Shown here one piece after another: positions 1 to 12,824 of a stretch of DNA of 64,000 nucleotides; position 1 is the stretch's first letter, and the number at the start of each line of letters is the position of its first letter. The notes beneath the pieces are model-generated. The model did no database searches and had not been told where the DNA came from. It worked only from the letters and a program-made list of their open reading frames with translations. The translations under genes were made by a program, and so were the position numbers. The DNA is from Streptomyces yatensis (lineage in GTDB: Bacteria > Actinomycetota > Actinomycetes > Streptomycetales > Streptomycetaceae): assembly GCF_018069625.1 (NCBI RefSeq), contig NZ_CP072941.1:6200001-6264000 (forward strand), in the 5' to 3' direction.

Positions 1-1
1 G

Positions 2-1360
2 TCAGTTCTTGTACGCCTTGGCGGCATCCGCTTCCAGCTGGCGCTGGATGCCTTCGACATTCCTCGGGTTCTTGAGGAAGTCCTGGAGCGCTTTCCATTC
101 GCCCTGGGCCGGCTTGCCACCGAAGGAGGCGGGAGCCTGGTCGGACATGTCGAACCGGAAGTCATTGCCCGCCGCGATCAGCGCTTGTGCGATCTTGCGC
201 ATCGAGGCATTGGGATAGGCGCTGAACTTGACGTTTTTGTTCGCCGAGATGAATCCGCCGGACTGGGCCCAGATCGTCCCGGCGTCCGGGGAGGCGAGGA
301 AGGTGAGCAGCGCCTGCGCCGCCTTGCTGTTCTTCAGCGCCACGCCGACGTCGCCGCCGGTCACCACCGGTGCCTTGCCGCCCACCGCCGGGAACGGGAA
401 CACCTTCGCGTCCTGGTCCAGCTCCGCGCCCGCGTCGGCGACGTTGGCGGCGACGAAGTCGGCCTCGAAGACCATGCCCGCGTCCGGCTCCGCCTTGTTG
501 CCGAACGCCTTGGTGACCGAGTCCGGGAACGCGGTCTGCAGCGCACCGCTCCGGCCGCCCGCGACCAGACCCTTGGTGCCCCACAGCTCGGCGAGCGTCT
601 CGAGCGCCTTCTTCACCGACGGATCGGTCCACTTGATCTTGTGCTGGGCGAGCTGGTCGTACTTCTCGGCGCCGGCCTGGGAGAGATAGACGTTCTCGAA
701 CCAGTCGGTGAGCGTCCAGCCGTCCTGGCCGCCGATCGCGACCGCGTCGGTGCCGGAGTCGGAGATCAGCTGGGCCTGGGCCAGGAATTCCTGCCAGGTC
801 TTCGGCACCTTGGCGCCCGCGTAGTCGAACGCGGAGGTGTTGTACCAGAGCAGGGATTTGTTGCTGGTCTTGAAATACACCCCGTAGGGCTTGCCCTCGT
901 ACGAGCCGAGGTCCTGCCAGCCCTTGGCGTAGTTCTTGGCCAGCTCGGCGCTGGCTTCGGCGCCGAGCGGCTTGGCCCAGCCCTTCTGGGCGAACTCGCG
1001 CATCACGCCGACCTGCCCGACCATCGCGACATCCGGCGGGGCGCCGCCCGCGACCTTCGAGCCGACGAAGCCCGCCATGTCGTCACCGCTGGGCACGAAG
1101 GAGACCTTGGCGCCGGTGCGTTTCTCGAACTCCTTCAGCACCTTGGTGAAGTTCTCCTGCTCGGTGCCCGTCCATACCGCGGTGACCTGGAGTTTCTGCC
1201 CCTTGAGAGATGGCAGCTTCACGGTGTTCGGCGGCGGACCGCCGCTGACCGTGTCTCCGTCGCCACCGCCGCAGCCCGCGGCGGTGAGCATGAGTGCTCC
1301 CGCCGCCAGCAGGGCCACCGCAGCTCGTGTCGAACGCTTCGCAGGAAGCGATACGTGCAT
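2..1360 (-). CDS. Extracellular sugar-binding lipoprotein of an ABC importer
   Basis: A 452-residue solute-binding protein of the extracellular family-1 type, exported and lipid-anchored, that should deliver a sugar to a membrane permease. The N-terminus has basic residues, a hydrophobic stretch and a lipobox (LTAAGCGGG) whose cysteine lies near residue 31. The mature part has typical features of the family, such as the AVWTGTEQENF strand near its start and WYNTSAF in mid-protein. I chose the ATG at 1360 because GGAGGGAA sits about 10 bases upstream and the signal peptide starts directly there; an upstream in-frame start would add 28 Arg-rich residues. The stop is at the very edge of the window, so permease genes probably lie just outside. 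The substrate cannot be told from the sequence. Confidence 0.85.
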   Translation of the reverse strand: MHVSLPAKRSTRAAVALLAAGALMLTAAGCGGGDGDTVSGGPPPNTVKLPSLKGQKLQVTAVWTGTEQENFTKVLKEFEKRTGAKVSFVPSGDDMAGFVGSKVAGGAPPDVAMVGQVGVMREFAQKGWAKPLGAEASAELAKNYAKGWQDLGSYEGKPYGVYFKTSNKSLLWYNTSAFDYAGAKVPKTWQEFLAQAQLISDSGTDAVAIGGQDGWTLTDWFENVYLSQAGAEKYDQLAQHKIKWTDPSVKKALETLAELWGTKGLVAGGRSGALQTAFPDSVTKAFGNKAEPDAGMVFEADFVAANVADAGAELDQDAKVFPFPAVGGKAPVVTGGDVGVALKNSKAAQALLTFLASPDAGTIWAQSGGFISANKNVKFSAYPNASMRKIAQALIAAGNDFRFDMSDQAPASFGGKPAQGEWKALQDFLKNPRNVEGIQRQLEADAAKAYKN

Positions 1361-1648
1361 CCCCGTGTTCCCTCCGATGCCGACCGCCCCCGTGCGGCCG
1401 TGTCCCGTGCGAGTAGTCCTACGCCCGGTCACCGAACGTGGCAATACTGCGTCCGGCGTTCACTCACGGATCGTGACCGGGCCGTGATGAACGATCGGCA
1501 GAGAACGGGGCAGGCGGGTCAGACGGGAGGTTGGGCAGAACGGCTCGGAAAGCCGGTCAGGAGCGACGGGATCGCCCGGGAACGGTCAGGAAACGGGCAG
1601 GGTGTGGCGTATGGCGGGCAGGGGCGGACAGCGGGTGATCGGGGGCGG

Positions 1649-4600
1649 TCAGATCAGTGCGGGTGCGGTGGGCGCGTCCGCGGACTGCGCGGCGCGCTGC
1701 AGCGCACTGGCGAGAAGTGCGAGGTCGGTGGGGCCGTTGCCCAGCTCGCGCAGCGGCCGGCGGGCGGGCGGATCGCCCATCCGCCGCCATTCCAGCGGCA
1801 CGACGGTGGGCCGCTGGGTGGCGGTGCGCGGTATCCGTCCGGTCACCCGGCCCGCCTGAAACGGGGTCCCTCCGGCGTCCTCCGGGCGGAAGAGCCGCCC
1901 ACGGCCCGGTGCCGGGTCGCCGCCCGGGGCTGCTGCGGCTGCGGGGGTGGATGTGACCGAGCGTGGCGAGGCGGCGGGGGCCGTATCGGGCCGCTCGGCC
2001 TCCCCGTGGTGGGCGGGGTGTGCGGGGTCCAGCGGGCGCGGGTCCAGGACGATCCGGAGTCCGGCCCGCTCGACGGCCACCGTGTCCGCCGTACGGTCCG
2101 GGCGGCCGGACGCCACGACCAGATGCACCCCGAGGCGGGCGCCGTCGCGGGCGATCGCCTCCAGGGCACGGACGACCGAACCGGCCGCCGGGCGCCCGGG
2201 ACTGCCGAGGGCCGGGGCCACCAGCGCGTCGAAGTCGTCGACGAGCACGACGAGACGGGGGAGGAAGGGGCGGGAGCGGGTGGTTGCCGCTGCCGCTGCC
2301 GCTGCCGCGCTCGCGGTGCGCTGAGCGCGCAGATTGAGCGTGTGGAGGGTGTCGCTCGGGGGCGGATCGATGTCGCCGGGCGGGCGGGGCGAGACGACCC
2401 GGGCGGAACCGGCGCCGGGGGAGCCCGCGGTGTTGCTCGGGTCGGCGGTGCCGTCACTTCGGCCGTCGCCCTCGCCATCGCCGTGCCGCGGGCTGGCGTG
2501 CCAGGCGGTGAAGTCGAGCCGGTCCAGCAACTCGGCGCGGCGCTTGAGCTCCGAGCTGAGCGCCTGCGCGAACTCCCGCATCCGCACCGGGTCGGTGGCC
2601 GCCAGATGCGTCGAGACATGCGGCAGATCCGTGCAGACCCGCAACCCCTCGCCCGCTCCGGCCCCGGCGCCGTCGACGAGGATGAGCTCGAGGCGGTCCG
2701 GCCGTTCGGCGGCCGCGAGCGACGCGGCGAACGAGCGCAGCAACTCCGTCTTACCGGTGCCCGCCGTGCCGTCGATCAGCGCGTGCGGACCGTCGGCGGC
2801 CAGATCGACCGCGAGCGCGCCGCGCGGCCCGGCGCCGAGCACCGCCAGCGCCCGGCCGCCCGCCGGGGCCTCGTCCGCCGCGGCCGCCCAACGGGCCAGC
2901 AGCGACGCGGGAGTGGCCCGCGCCAGGCCCAACTCGTCCAGCAGCCGCGCCGAATCCGGCAGCGGAACGGTCGGCGGGCCGTCGGAGCCGCCGAACGCGC
3001 CGCCCTGCGCGGAGGCGGCCGGGCGCAGGGGCGCGAGCGCCCGCGCGAACCGCTCGGCCCACGCCGCCGACACCGCGTCCACGGTGACGGTCGTGGTGGC
3101 GCCGGTCGCGCCGGTGATCCCGGAGACACCGGTGACCCCGGCAATGCCGGACGTGGCTCCGTCCCCGTCCCCTTCCCTGTCCCCATGGACGATCTGCAGC
3201 CCCGTGGCCACATCGCCGCTCAGCACGGCCGCCACCCCGGAGGCCGCGAAGGCCGGGGACGCGGCGCACGCGGCCTCGTAGCTCATCGGCAGCGGGGACA
3301 CGGGCGACGCGGCGGGCGCCTCGGTCAGACAGAGCAGATGGATCCCGGCCGCGGAACCGCTCACCGCCAGCCGGGCGAGCGTGTTGTGCAGCGCGGCCGG
3401 ACCGGGGGCGCCGTCCACGACCACCACGGTGCGCGGCCCGACGTGGCGCGCCGCCGCGGCCGCCGCGGCGGCGGGGGAGGCACTCGCCCAGCCGGGGCCC
3501 AGCGGCCCGTCCTCCAGCCGTCGGGTCAACTCGTCCGTACGGGCCGTGGCCTGCTCCCCGTCATACGCGAGCAGCAGGCGGCAGTCCTGGCCGCGCATCG
3601 GCTGGAGCTGCGGCAGCCAGCCGAGCCACGACCACTCCGCGAGCCGCTCCTCGCCGCTGATCAGGACGATCTCCAGCGCGGCCGGTGAGTGCAGGGCCGC
3701 CAACTGCGCCACGACGGACCGGGCGAGCCCCGCCACCCGCGCCCGCGGCCCCGCCAGCCCCAGCGAACCGCACCGCCGCAGATCGACGGTCACGGGCGCG
3801 GCGACGAGCAGCCCGCCGTCGGCCGCCAGTTGGTCGGCCGAGCCGAGACGCACGGTGAGCGCGTCCGGATGTCCTTGGGTGCGCTCCCACAACCGGGAGC
3901 CCGGCCCCAGCGCCGTCATCAACACGGTGGCCGGATCCGGCCACCGCCGCTGCAGCAGCTCCGCCTCCGCGGCCGCCCGCTCCGCCGCGCCCCGCCCGCC
4001 CCCGTCCTGCCGCGCCCCGACCCGCTCGGCCGCCTTCCCCCCGGCCAACTGCCGCACCCAGGCCCCTATCCCCCGCCGCCGCGCCTGCGCCCCCGGCGCA
4101 TCCAGCGCATAGGCCCCGGCATGCGTACGATCGCCTGCCCCACGCCGCCCGGGGCCGCCGGCCCCGGAGCCCCCGGCTTCCGGCCGCCCGGCGTCGGCCG
4201 ATCGGTCGCCCGGGCCGCGTCCGCCGCGCTGTCCGCTGTCGGCTGGAGCCCCGCCCCGGCCCGCGTGGCCGGGGTCGGCTGAGCTGTGGCCGCCGCGCCG
4301 TCCAGCGCCCGGCTGGCCGCCGGGGTAGGGGCCGCGCTGTCCGGAAGCGGCTGATGGGCCGTCGTACGGCGCTCCCTGGTGGCCCGCGTCGGCGGGCTGT
4401 CCGCCGGTGGCGGAGGGTCCCTGGCCGTACGGCTGCCCGCCGCGCCGGGCGGCGCCGTAACCCGCGCCCGGACCCGGCTGCCGCTCGGAGTCGGCGTCGC
4501 CGCCGTGGTGGCGGCTGTGGTCTGCGTCCGCGCCGCCGTACGGCGAGCCGCCGGGGCTCGCGTCGGCGGGCTGGTTGCCGGCGGACCAGGGCCGCTGGGG

Positions 4601-6598
4601 GCGTCGGCCGCGTCCGTCCGTGTCGCCGCGCCCTTGGCCGTACGGCTGCCCGCCGCCCGGGGTGGCGCCGTAACCCGCGTCGCGGCCCGCGCCCGCGCCG
4701 CCGTACGGCGAGTCGTCGGGGTACCCGTCGCGAGGGGGCGGGCCGTGGCCTGTGCGGCCGGGGTCGGCCGAGCGGTCGGCCGGGCCCTGCCCGCCGCGCG
4801 ACCCCGGCTGGCCGCCGGGGTACGCACGCTCGGGGGCTTCGCCGCGCCCTCGACCGTGCGGCTGCCCGCCGCTGCCGCCCGTGCCGGGCCGGTCCTGGGC
4901 GGGCCGCTCGGGCTGGCCCGCGGGGCCGTGTCCGGCGGCTCCCGGCCGGGGGACGCGCTCGCCGCGTCGGGTGGGGGTGGTGGACGGGTCGTCGTACGGC
5001 TGGTCGCCAAGGGCTGTGGGCCCCTGCTGGCCCCGCCCGCGTCCGCCCGTTTCGCCGTGTTCTTCGCCACGTGGCCGCTCACCGCGCCGACCGGCGCCCG
5101 CGGCGCCGTGAGGGGATCCGCCCGGGCTCACCGAGCCGTCCCCGGTCGGCCGGCGGTCAGCACGCCTGTCCTGGTCATCGTGTCCGGACCCGTGACCGCC
5201 CGTGCCGCCGCGTCTCCCAGCGGCGGCCCCCTCGCCGGGGTGCCATCCGTCGTCCCGGTGGCCATGGGCGTCCGTCGCGCCCCGGGCCCCGGCCCCCGCT
5301 CCGCGCGCTCCGGTGGCTGCCGTGCCCGGACCCCAGCCATCGTCGTCCCGGTGGCCCTGGCCGCCCGCTCCGCGCGCTCCGGTGGCTGCCGTGCCGGGGC
5401 GACCTGAGCCGTCGTCCTGGTGGTCGTGGCGGCCCGTCCCGCCCCGGGCCCCGGCGCCCGCGTCGCGTGCTCCGGCGGCGCCCGTGCCGGGGCGACTCCA
5501 GCCGTCGTCGCCCCGGTGGCCCTGGCCGCCCGCTCCGCCCGGGGCCCCGGTGCCTGCGCCGCGGCCCGGGGCCCCCGCGCTCGCGCCGCGCGCTCCGGCG
5601 GCGCCCCTGCCGCGATCTCCGGCGGCGCCCGGGCCCGGGCTCCAGCTCTCCTCGCCCCCGCGGGGGTCGCGCGCCCCGGAGGCCGAGTGAGGCTCGTCAC
5701 CGGGCTGGGTGACTCGGGTCCAGCCGGTGCCCGGGTGGTGGGGCGGGGGTGTCCAGGTGCCCTCGGTGGAGTGGGTGGGGGCGGACTGGGGGGCGCCGGT
5801 CCAGGGGCCCTCGGCGTGGGTGGGGTGGTCACCGGCGGGTGTGACGCGGAGGTGGCCCTCGCCGTCCGCGTGGACCGGAAGGCGCGCGGGGGCCGACGGG
5901 AGCGCGGAATCCGCGGAGGGGACGCGCAGCCGCAGGGCGGACTCGCCGATCCGCAGCAGCGCCCCCGGCTCCAGCGGCACCGGATGGGTGCCCACGGGGA
6001 CGCCGTCGGCCGCGGTGCCGTTCGTCGAGCCGAGGTCGGCGATGGTCACGCGGCCGTCCTCGGCGACCGTGACCGCGCAGTGCAGCCGGGAGACGTCGGG
6101 GTCGTCCAGCGGGACGTCCGCGTCGGCGGAGCGGCCGATGCGGACCTGGCCGCCGTGGAGCAGATGGACGCCGCCCGCGTCGGGCCCCGCGACCACGTCC
6201 AGATGGACCGTGGCGTCGGCCACGGCGGTCTCGGGGAGGCCGGGATAGCCGGGGTAGTGGCCGGAGTCGGGGTCGGCCGGGGTGTGCAGGGAGAGCACCG
6301 CGCCGTCCACCAGCGGCGGCTCGCCCAGCGCACAGCGCTGCGGGTCCAGCCGCTCACCGCCCGCGTACAGCACCACCGCGCCGCCGCCACCGCTGCCGCC
6401 CCCCGCCTCGTACCCGGCCGCGGCGACCGCGTCGGCGAGCCCACTGGCCACCGAGGCGAGGGCCGTGCCGACCGGGGCGGTGACCAGGACGTCCACCGCG
6501 CCCATGAGGGCATGCGGCGCGGACGCGGGCGCAGGATGGTGGCCGGAACGGCCCGGGTGGGCGCTGCGCGGCCCGAGGACGGTCAGCCGAATCTGCAT
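1649..6598 (-). CDS. FHA domain and FtsK/SpoIIIE-type ATPase with a giant disordered linker
   Basis: A 1649-residue protein. Residues about 1-105 look like a small ubiquitin-like N-terminal domain. Residues 135-226 are a clear FHA phosphothreonine-binding domain ([25 protein letters not shown]). A linker of about 600 residues, rich in Gly, Pro, Arg, Gln and Asp, fills 235-840. The C-terminal half is an FtsK/SpoIIIE-like P-loop ATPase with Walker [10 protein letters not shown] near residue 1275 and Walker [10 protein letters not shown] near 1450. No transmembrane helix is evident. FHA-FtsK proteins are usually linked to DNA translocation or ESX-type secretion, but no WXG100 gene is present here. 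It is divergent from two Ser/Thr kinases, so phospho-dependent regulation is a reasonable inference. The ATG at 6598 is preceded by AGAAGGGA. The linker stays open in all six frames, which explains the many antisense reading frames. Confidence 0.85.
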   Translation of the reverse strand: MQIRLTVLGPRSAHPGRSGHHPAPASAPHALMGAVDVLVTAPVGTALASVASGLADAVAAAGYEAGGGSGGGGAVVLYAGGERLDPQRCALGEPPLVDGAVLSLHTPADPDSGHYPGYPGLPETAVADATVHLDVVAGPDAGGVHLLHGGQVRIGRSADADVPLDDPDVSRLHCAVTVAEDGRVTIADLGSTNGTAADGVPVGTHPVPLEPGALLRIGESALRLRVPSADSALPSAPARLPVHADGEGHLRVTPAGDHPTHAEGPWTGAPQSAPTHSTEGTWTPPPHHPGTGWTRVTQPGDEPHSASGARDPRGGEESWSPGPGAAGDRGRGAAGARGASAGAPGRGAGTGAPGGAGGQGHRGDDGWSRPGTGAAGARDAGAGARGGTGRHDHQDDGSGRPGTAATGARGAGGQGHRDDDGWGPGTAATGARGAGAGARGATDAHGHRDDGWHPGEGAAAGRRGGTGGHGSGHDDQDRRADRRPTGDGSVSPGGSPHGAAGAGRRGERPRGEEHGETGGRGRGQQGPTALGDQPYDDPSTTPTRRGERVPRPGAAGHGPAGQPERPAQDRPGTGGSGGQPHGRGRGEAPERAYPGGQPGSRGGQGPADRSADPGRTGHGPPPRDGYPDDSPYGGAGAGRDAGYGATPGGGQPYGQGRGDTDGRGRRPQRPWSAGNQPADASPGGSPYGGADADHSRHHGGDADSERQPGPGAGYGAARRGGQPYGQGPSATGGQPADAGHQGAPYDGPSAASGQRGPYPGGQPGAGRRGGHSSADPGHAGRGGAPADSGQRGGRGPGDRSADAGRPEAGGSGAGGPGRRGAGDRTHAGAYALDAPGAQARRRGIGAWVRQLAGGKAAERVGARQDGGGRGAAERAAAEAELLQRRWPDPATVLMTALGPGSRLWERTQGHPDALTVRLGSADQLAADGGLLVAAPVTVDLRRCGSLGLAGPRARVAGLARSVVAQLAALHSPAALEIVLISGEERLAEWSWLGWLPQLQPMRGQDCRLLLAYDGEQATARTDELTRRLEDGPLGPGWASASPAAAAAAAARHVGPRTVVVVDGAPGPAALHNTLARLAVSGSAAGIHLLCLTEAPAASPVSPLPMSYEAACAASPAFAASGVAAVLSGDVATGLQIVHGDREGDGDGATSGIAGVTGVSGITGATGATTTVTVDAVSAAWAERFARALAPLRPAASAQGGAFGGSDGPPTVPLPDSARLLDELGLARATPASLLARWAAAADEAPAGGRALAVLGAGPRGALAVDLAADGPHALIDGTAGTGKTELLRSFAASLAAAERPDRLELILVDGAGAGAGEGLRVCTDLPHVSTHLAATDPVRMREFAQALSSELKRRAELLDRLDFTAWHASPRHGDGEGDGRSDGTADPSNTAGSPGAGSARVVSPRPPGDIDPPPSDTLHTLNLRAQRTASAAAAAAAATTRSRPFLPRLVVLVDDFDALVAPALGSPGRPAAGSVVRALEAIARDGARLGVHLVVASGRPDRTADTVAVERAGLRIVLDPRPLDPAHPAHHGEAERPDTAPAASPRSVTSTPAAAAAPGGDPAPGRGRLFRPEDAGGTPFQAGRVTGRIPRTATQRPTVVPLEWRRMGDPPARRPLRELGNGPTDLALLASALQRAAQSADAPTAPALI

Positions 6599-7133
6599 CG
6601 CCGTCAACGGTCCCTTCTGTCCGGGGGGCCGGGCAGGGGTGCCGACCCCCACCACCGCCCCCAGGCCCTTCGGCACGTACAGGTCCGTACGGGGTCGTAC
6701 GGGTCACGGAGCGTGAGCCCCCAACCGCTCGGCGCTTCGTGCTGCCTGCATCCTCGCACCTGCCACCGACACTTCGCCCGCCGCCCGGCGCCACATGATC
6801 TTGATTGGTCGGCTAGTCGGCCGAAACTGGCTGATTGCGACCGGAACGGCCGCCCTTGAGACGCCCGCGGGTGCCGGTTCGAGCGGCGATCGAGCGGCCC
6901 GGACCAACACTGGCAACCATCTGTCCGGATCACACGTCTTCCCCCGCGCCGGGCCCTGGTGTGGTGATCGGATAGGGCTCACCGTGCGTCGCCATTACAG
7001 TGGTGCGGACGAGCACCACAAGCAGACCGTCAAGCAGGGCAGCGAACAAGGCAGCAAGCAGAGCAGTCCAGCAGAGCAGCAAGCAGACCATCGCAGACCA
7101 CCGATGTAAGACCACGATCAGGGAGCGCATGAC
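6599..7133. promoter_or_regulatory. Divergent intergenic region between the FHA-FtsK gene and pkaA
   Basis: A 535-base stretch without a convincing gene. It must hold the promoters of the FHA-FtsK gene (minus) and pkaA (plus). The dyad TCGGCTAGTCGGCCGA lies at about 6810-6826, and repeats of CAAGCAG follow in the pkaA leader. I cannot assign -10 and -35 boxes with confidence. Confidence 0.4.
7019..7089. repeat. CAAGCAG-type short repeats in the pkaA leader
   Basis: The motif CAAGCAG and close variants (CAAGGCAG, CCAGCAG, AGAGCAG) recur about seven times in 70 bases just upstream of pkaA. The bases are unusually A-rich for this genome. They could form an unstructured leader or a protein-binding array; the function is unknown. 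Confidence 0.5.
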
Positions 7134-8843
<1,710 letters not shown>

Positions 8844-9051
8844 TCCGTCGGCGTCACCCATCGCCGTTTCCGGCCCGACTCTCCGGCCGGATCCTCGCCT
8901 CCCCACCTCCGACTCCGGTGATTTGTCGACATCCGAAGGGTGTTTTCCGCCGCAGAAGTGACAGTTGGCGTTGTCTGGTGCACCCAACGCGCCAGTAGCC
9001 GCGTAGCTTTGTCGCCAACGTGCCCCCCTTGTCGGAGGATTCGGAGCAGTC

Positions 9052-10395
9052 TTGTCACGGAAGATCGGCAGTCGGTACACCGCGCACCAGCTCCTGGGGC
9101 GCGGCAGCGCCGGCACGGTGTGGCTGGGCGAGGGACCCGAGGGCCCCGTCGCCATCAAGCTCCTGCGTGAGGACCTCTCCTCCGACCAGGAGCTCGTGGA
9201 GCGCTTCGTCCAGGAGCGCACCGTACTGCTCGGCCTCGACCACCCCCGGGTGGTCGGGGTGCGCGACCTGGTGGTCGACGGCAATGACCTCGCGCTGGTC
9301 ATGGACCTGATCCGCGGTACGGATCTGCGCACCCGGCTCGACCGCGAGCGCCGGCTCGCCCCCGAGGCCGCCGTCGCGATCGCGGTGGACATCGCCGACG
9401 CGCTGTCCGCCGCGCACGCCGCCGGGGTCGTCCACCGCGACGTCAAGCCGGAGAACGTACTGCTGGACATGGGGGGCCCGCTCGGCCCCGGCGGTGCCCA
9501 CCCCGCCCTGCTCACCGACTTCGGCATCGCCCGCCTGGTGGACGAGCCGACCCCGATCCGCGCCCAGCCGGCCCGCGACCGGGCCTCCTCCCAGGGCCGC
9601 TCGCCGAACCCGCGCAGCGTGATCGGCACCCCGGACTATCTCGCGCCCGAGATCGTCGAGGGGCTGCCGCCCCGGGCCAGCGTGGATGTGTACGCCCTCG
9701 CGACGGTGCTCTACGAGATGCTGGCCGGCTTCACGCCCTTCGGCGGCGGCCATCCGGGCGCGATCCTGCGCCGCCATGTGACCGAGACCGTGGCGCCGCT
9801 GCCCGGGATCCCCGACGAGCTGTGGCAACTGCTCCTCCAGTGCCTGGCCAAGGCGCCCGCCTCCCGGCTGCGCGCCTCCGAGCTGGCCACCCGGCTGCGC
9901 GAGCTGCTGCCCAGCCTGGCCGGATACCCGCCGCTGGACATCGACGAGCCCGATGAGCAGCAGGAGGGCGAGCGGCGGGAGGGCGCGGAGGCACAGACCC
10001 CGCACCGCGGCGTCTCGGTGCCCGCCGCCGGGCCCGCCCCCACGCCCACGCCCTCGCGACGGCGCGGCGCGGTGCCGCTGGTTCCCGGCGCGGTGCCGGA
10101 CTCCAGCCGCGAGACCCACACCAGCATGCGGGTGCCCAGCGCGGACGAGCTCGCGGGCGGCGCCCACGGCACCGCCCGCGCCCCCCGGGTGCACGGCCAG
10201 CGCCGGGCGGGCTCGGCCCGTAACCCCGCGGTCGCGGGCGCGCTGCGCCGCCGCCGGCTCAAGGTGGCCGCGGTCACGCTGGCCGCCCTGGTCGCGGTGG
10301 GGCTCGGCGGCTGGCTGGTGGCGGGCGGCGACGACGGCGGCGATCCGCCCAAGGGCGGCGAGCACTCCGCCTCCCAGGACCCCGGTACGCCATGA
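9052..10395 (+). CDS. pkaB: Membrane-anchored Ser/Thr protein kinase PkaB
   Basis: A 447-residue Hanks-type kinase. The kinase domain at about 1-290 contains [31 protein letters not shown] and [10 protein letters not shown] juxtamembrane linker rich in Arg and Pro leads to one transmembrane helix at about 401-426 ([20 protein letters not shown]), ending in a very short outside tail. The TTG start at 9052 is preferred because GGAGGAT lies 11 bases upstream and the next in-frame start would remove the glycine loop. It follows pkaA on the same strand and precedes prfB by 40 bases, so co-transcription is possible. The paired kinases probably arose by duplication. The ligand or signal is unknown. 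Confidence 0.87.
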   Translation: MSRKIGSRYTAHQLLGRGSAGTVWLGEGPEGPVAIKLLREDLSSDQELVERFVQERTVLLGLDHPRVVGVRDLVVDGNDLALVMDLIRGTDLRTRLDRERRLAPEAAVAIAVDIADALSAAHAAGVVHRDVKPENVLLDMGGPLGPGGAHPALLTDFGIARLVDEPTPIRAQPARDRASSQGRSPNPRSVIGTPDYLAPEIVEGLPPRASVDVYALATVLYEMLAGFTPFGGGHPGAILRRHVTETVAPLPGIPDELWQLLLQCLAKAPASRLRASELATRLRELLPSLAGYPPLDIDEPDEQQEGERREGAEAQTPHRGVSVPAAGPAPTPTPSRRRGAVPLVPGAVPDSSRETHTSMRVPSADELAGGAHGTARAPRVHGQRRAGSARNPAVAGALRRRRLKVAAVTLAALVAVGLGGWLVAGGDDGGDPPKGGEHSASQDPGTP

Positions 10396-10435
10396 CCGGG
10401 GACGGTCAGTCTTCGGTAGCGGTTACGCTGGTCCC

Positions 10436-11548
10436 GTGGCAGTCGTCGATGTATCCGAAGAGCTGAAGTCCCTCTCCTCGACCATGGGGTCGATCGAGGC
10501 CGTCCTGGACCTCGACAAGATGAGGGCCGACATCGCCGTGCTCGAGGAGCAGGCGGCGGCCCCGTCCCTGTGGGACGACCCGGAGAACGCGCAGAAGATC
10601 ACCAGCAAGCTCTCCTATCTCCAGGGGCAGCTGCGCCGGACCGAGGAGCTGCGCGGCCGGATCGACGATCTCGAGGTGCTGTTCGAGCTGGCCGACGCCG
10701 AGGGCGACGCGGACGCCCGCGCCGAGGCGGAGGCCGAGCTGGAGGCCGTGCGCAAGGCGGTCGACGAGATGGAGGTGCGCACCCTCCTGTCCGGTGAGTA
10801 CGACTCCCGTGAGGCGGTCGTGAACATCCGCGCCGAGGCCGGCGGGGTGGACGCCGCCGACTTCGCCGAGCAGCTGCAGCGGATGTATCTGCGCTGGGCC
10901 GAGCGCCACGGCTACAAGACCGAGATCTACGAGACGTCGTACGCGGAGGAGGCCGGCATCAAGTCGACCACCTTCGCCGTGCAGATCCCGTACGCCTACG
11001 GGACGCTCTCGGTCGAGCAGGGCACCCACCGCCTGGTGCGGATCTCGCCGTTCGACAACCAGGGCCGCCGCCAGACCTCCTTCGCGGGCGTCGAGGTGCT
11101 GCCGGTCGTCGAGCAGACCGACCACATCGAGATCGACGAGTCCGAGCTGCGGGTGGATGTCTACCGCTCCTCGGGCCCCGGCGGCCAGGGCGTCAACACC
11201 ACCGACTCCGCGGTGCGGTTGACCCACATCCCCACCGGCATCGTCGTCTCCTGTCAGAACGAGCGCTCGCAGATCCAGAACAAGGCGACCGCGATGAACG
11301 TCCTCCAGGCCAAGCTGCTCGAGCGGCGCCGCCAGGAGGAGCAGGCCAAGATGGACGCGCTCAAGGGCGACGGCGGCAATTCCTGGGGCAACCAGATGCG
11401 TTCGTACGTCCTGCACCCGTACCAGATGGTCAAGGACCTGCGCACCGAGTTCGAGGTCGGCAATCCGCAGGCGGTGCTCGACGGTGAGCTCGACGGCTTC
11501 CTGGAGGCCGGGATCCGCTGGCGCAAGCAGCAGGAGCAGGGGAAGTAA
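10436..11548 (+). CDS. prfB: Peptide chain release factor 2
   Basis: A 370-residue class I release factor that recognises UGA and UAA and triggers peptide hydrolysis on the ribosome. The RF2-specific tripeptide SPF is visible in [16 protein letters not shown] (near residue 204), and the universal GGQ loop is in [17 protein letters not shown] (near 246). The N-terminal coiled-coil domain is intact. The GTG at 10436 gives the expected N-terminus ([15 protein letters not shown]); the ribosome site is weak. The reading frame is continuous, so the in-frame UGA programmed frameshift of the E. coli gene is absent. It lies 40 bases after pkaB. No hairpin terminator is obvious after the stop. Confidence 0.95.
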   Translation: MAVVDVSEELKSLSSTMGSIEAVLDLDKMRADIAVLEEQAAAPSLWDDPENAQKITSKLSYLQGQLRRTEELRGRIDDLEVLFELADAEGDADARAEAEAELEAVRKAVDEMEVRTLLSGEYDSREAVVNIRAEAGGVDAADFAEQLQRMYLRWAERHGYKTEIYETSYAEEAGIKSTTFAVQIPYAYGTLSVEQGTHRLVRISPFDNQGRRQTSFAGVEVLPVVEQTDHIEIDESELRVDVYRSSGPGGQGVNTTDSAVRLTHIPTGIVVSCQNERSQIQNKATAMNVLQAKLLERRRQEEQAKMDALKGDGGNSWGNQMRSYVLHPYQMVKDLRTEFEVGNPQAVLDGELDGFLEAGIRWRKQQEQGK

Positions 11549-11839
11549 CCTTCCCGCTCCGCCCCCAACGGGCCCCGCACACCACGGTTTTGGTCACAGT
11601 CCTGTACCCATGCATGCCGCATCCACTTCCATAGCGGACATCTCGCATGCAATGGCCTTGACGATGATCTGAAAACTGGGAAGGCTGACGCGCGGCATGC
11701 GTATGACTGGGGCGCGTGTGAACGGGGGCCGGCGGACCGCCTCAGAGGGATGGGGACCGCGGAGAATGCGACACCCCGAGCCGTTGCCCCGTGCATAGCT
11801 GCTCCATTGACGAGTACAGCTACTGGGGGTAGCAGGCAG

Positions 11840-12502
11840 ATGACGAAGAAGACGCGGCTGCGCGTTGCGCGTATAGCTGCCGGTGCGGTGATCGCCGCCG
11901 GCGCATCGCTCACCGCCGCCGGCGCCGCATCGGCCGTTGGTGTGGATGTCGGTATCGGCGGTGTGAACGTTTCCGCCAACGCGGACGAGAAGGGTCTGGA
12001 CGTCGGTGTCGGCATCGGCACGGACGACCCGACCGACGGGCCCACCGACGACCCGACCGGGATTCCGACTGGGCCGACCGAGCCGACCCCGCCGACTCAG
12101 CCGCCGACGGGTGACCCGACCAAGCCGCCGACGAGCGAGCCCACCAAGCCGCCGACCGGTGAGCCCACCAAGCCGCCGACCGGCGAGCCGACTCAGCCGC
12201 CGACCGACGAGCCCACCGACGAGCCGACCGCCGGGCCGAGCTCGCCCGGCCAGGGTGGCGGCAGCGGTGGTGGCGACGAGAACACCTGCACGGTGGACCT
12301 CGACAGCACCAACTGCGACGACAACACCGGCACCGACAACGTCGGCTCCAAGCCGGTGGAGCAGGGCAAGGCCAAGGAGCAGCTGGCCGAGACCGGTTCC
12401 TCCGAGACCACGTTCCTGCTGGTCGGCGCCGCGACGATGATCGCCGGCGGTATCGGCTTCCGCTTTGTGCCGCGTCTGGTGAACCGCAACAACGTGGCCT
12501 GA
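11840..12502 (+). CDS. Sortase-anchored (LAETG) Pro/Thr-rich surface protein
   Basis: A 220-residue secreted protein. It has an N-terminal signal peptide (basic MTKKTRLRVAR, hydrophobic core, cleavage after AASA). A small GVDVGIGGVNV region follows, then a Pro/Thr-rich stalk of repeated PTKPPTGE-like units, and a Cys pair in TCTVDLDSTNC. It ends with a classical sorting signal: LAETG, a hydrophobic helix (TTFLLVGAATMIAGGIGF) and basic residues. LAxTG is the motif used by class E sortases of Streptomyces, so the protein should be covalently attached to peptidoglycan. I chose the ATG at 11840 because the signal peptide begins there; an upstream ATG at 11750 would add 30 residues and bury it. 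No sortase is encoded in this window. The role is unknown. Confidence 0.85.
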   Translation: MTKKTRLRVARIAAGAVIAAGASLTAAGAASAVGVDVGIGGVNVSANADEKGLDVGVGIGTDDPTDGPTDDPTGIPTGPTEPTPPTQPPTGDPTKPPTSEPTKPPTGEPTKPPTGEPTQPPTDEPTDEPTAGPSSPGQGGGSGGGDENTCTVDLDSTNCDDNTGTDNVGSKPVEQGKAKEQLAETGSSETTFLLVGAATMIAGGIGFRFVPRLVNRNNVA

Positions 12503-12520
12503 TCGCGCGCTCTACGCACA

Positions 12521-12560
12521 GCAAGGGGCCCGGAGCTCTCCAGAGCTCCGGGCCCCTTGC
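12521..12560 (+). terminator. Strong hairpin terminator after the LAETG gene
   Basis: A perfect 19-base inverted repeat (GCAAGGGGCCCGGAGCTCT and its complement) separated by two bases, starting 18 bases after the stop codon. It may also serve the minus-strand gene that ends at 12630. Confidence 0.85.
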
Positions 12561-12598
12561 GCGTTCAGAGGGTGTGCCGTGCGTTCAGAGGGTGTGCC
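12561..12598. repeat. 18-bp direct repeat, two copies
   Basis: GCGTTCAGAGGGTGTGCC occurs at 12561-12578 and again at 12581-12598, two bases apart, immediately after the terminator hairpin. It looks like a recent slippage duplication. Confidence 0.8.
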
Positions 12599-12629
12599 AC
12601 ACCCGAGGTACAGTCTGCGTAACGCTCGG

Positions 12630-12824
12630 TTACGCGGTCGCCATCTCATGCGCGAGCACGGCCACCGCGATGAGCGCCACCAGCAGCGCTATCAGCGCGG
12701 CCGGCGTCAGCCCACCGAAGATGCCGTCCTGCTGCAGGCGCTCCCTGCTGGCCCGGCAGACCGGGCAGCGGCCCTCGCTGACGGGGCTCGCGCAGTTGGC
12801 GCAGACGAGCCTGTCGTACGTCAT
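12630..12824 (-). CDS. Small zinc-ribbon single-pass membrane protein
   Basis: A 64-residue protein. The N-terminal half has two CxxC knuckles (CANC and CPVC, 11 residues apart), typical of a zinc ribbon. The C-terminal half is one hydrophobic helix (TPAALIALLVALIAVAVLA). The ATG at 12824 has an excellent GGGAGGAG site; longer in-frame versions have no supporting site. It is transcribed divergently from ftsE. Such proteins are common and uncharacterised in Streptomyces, so no function can be given. Confidence 0.75.
   Translation of the reverse strand: MTYDRLVCANCASPVSEGRCPVCRASRERLQQDGIFGGLTPAALIALLVALIAVAVLAHEMATA

Noticed and set aside
185..3688. A plus-strand open frame of more than 1100 codons
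   Set aside because: It lies antisense to the binding-protein and FHA-FtsK genes, its translation is Arg/Gly/Ala-rich without family features, and such frames are a by-product of high GC.
10436..10560. Programmed frameshift in prfB
   Set aside because: The frame runs without a stop from the GTG start through the coiled-coil domain, so no shift is needed.
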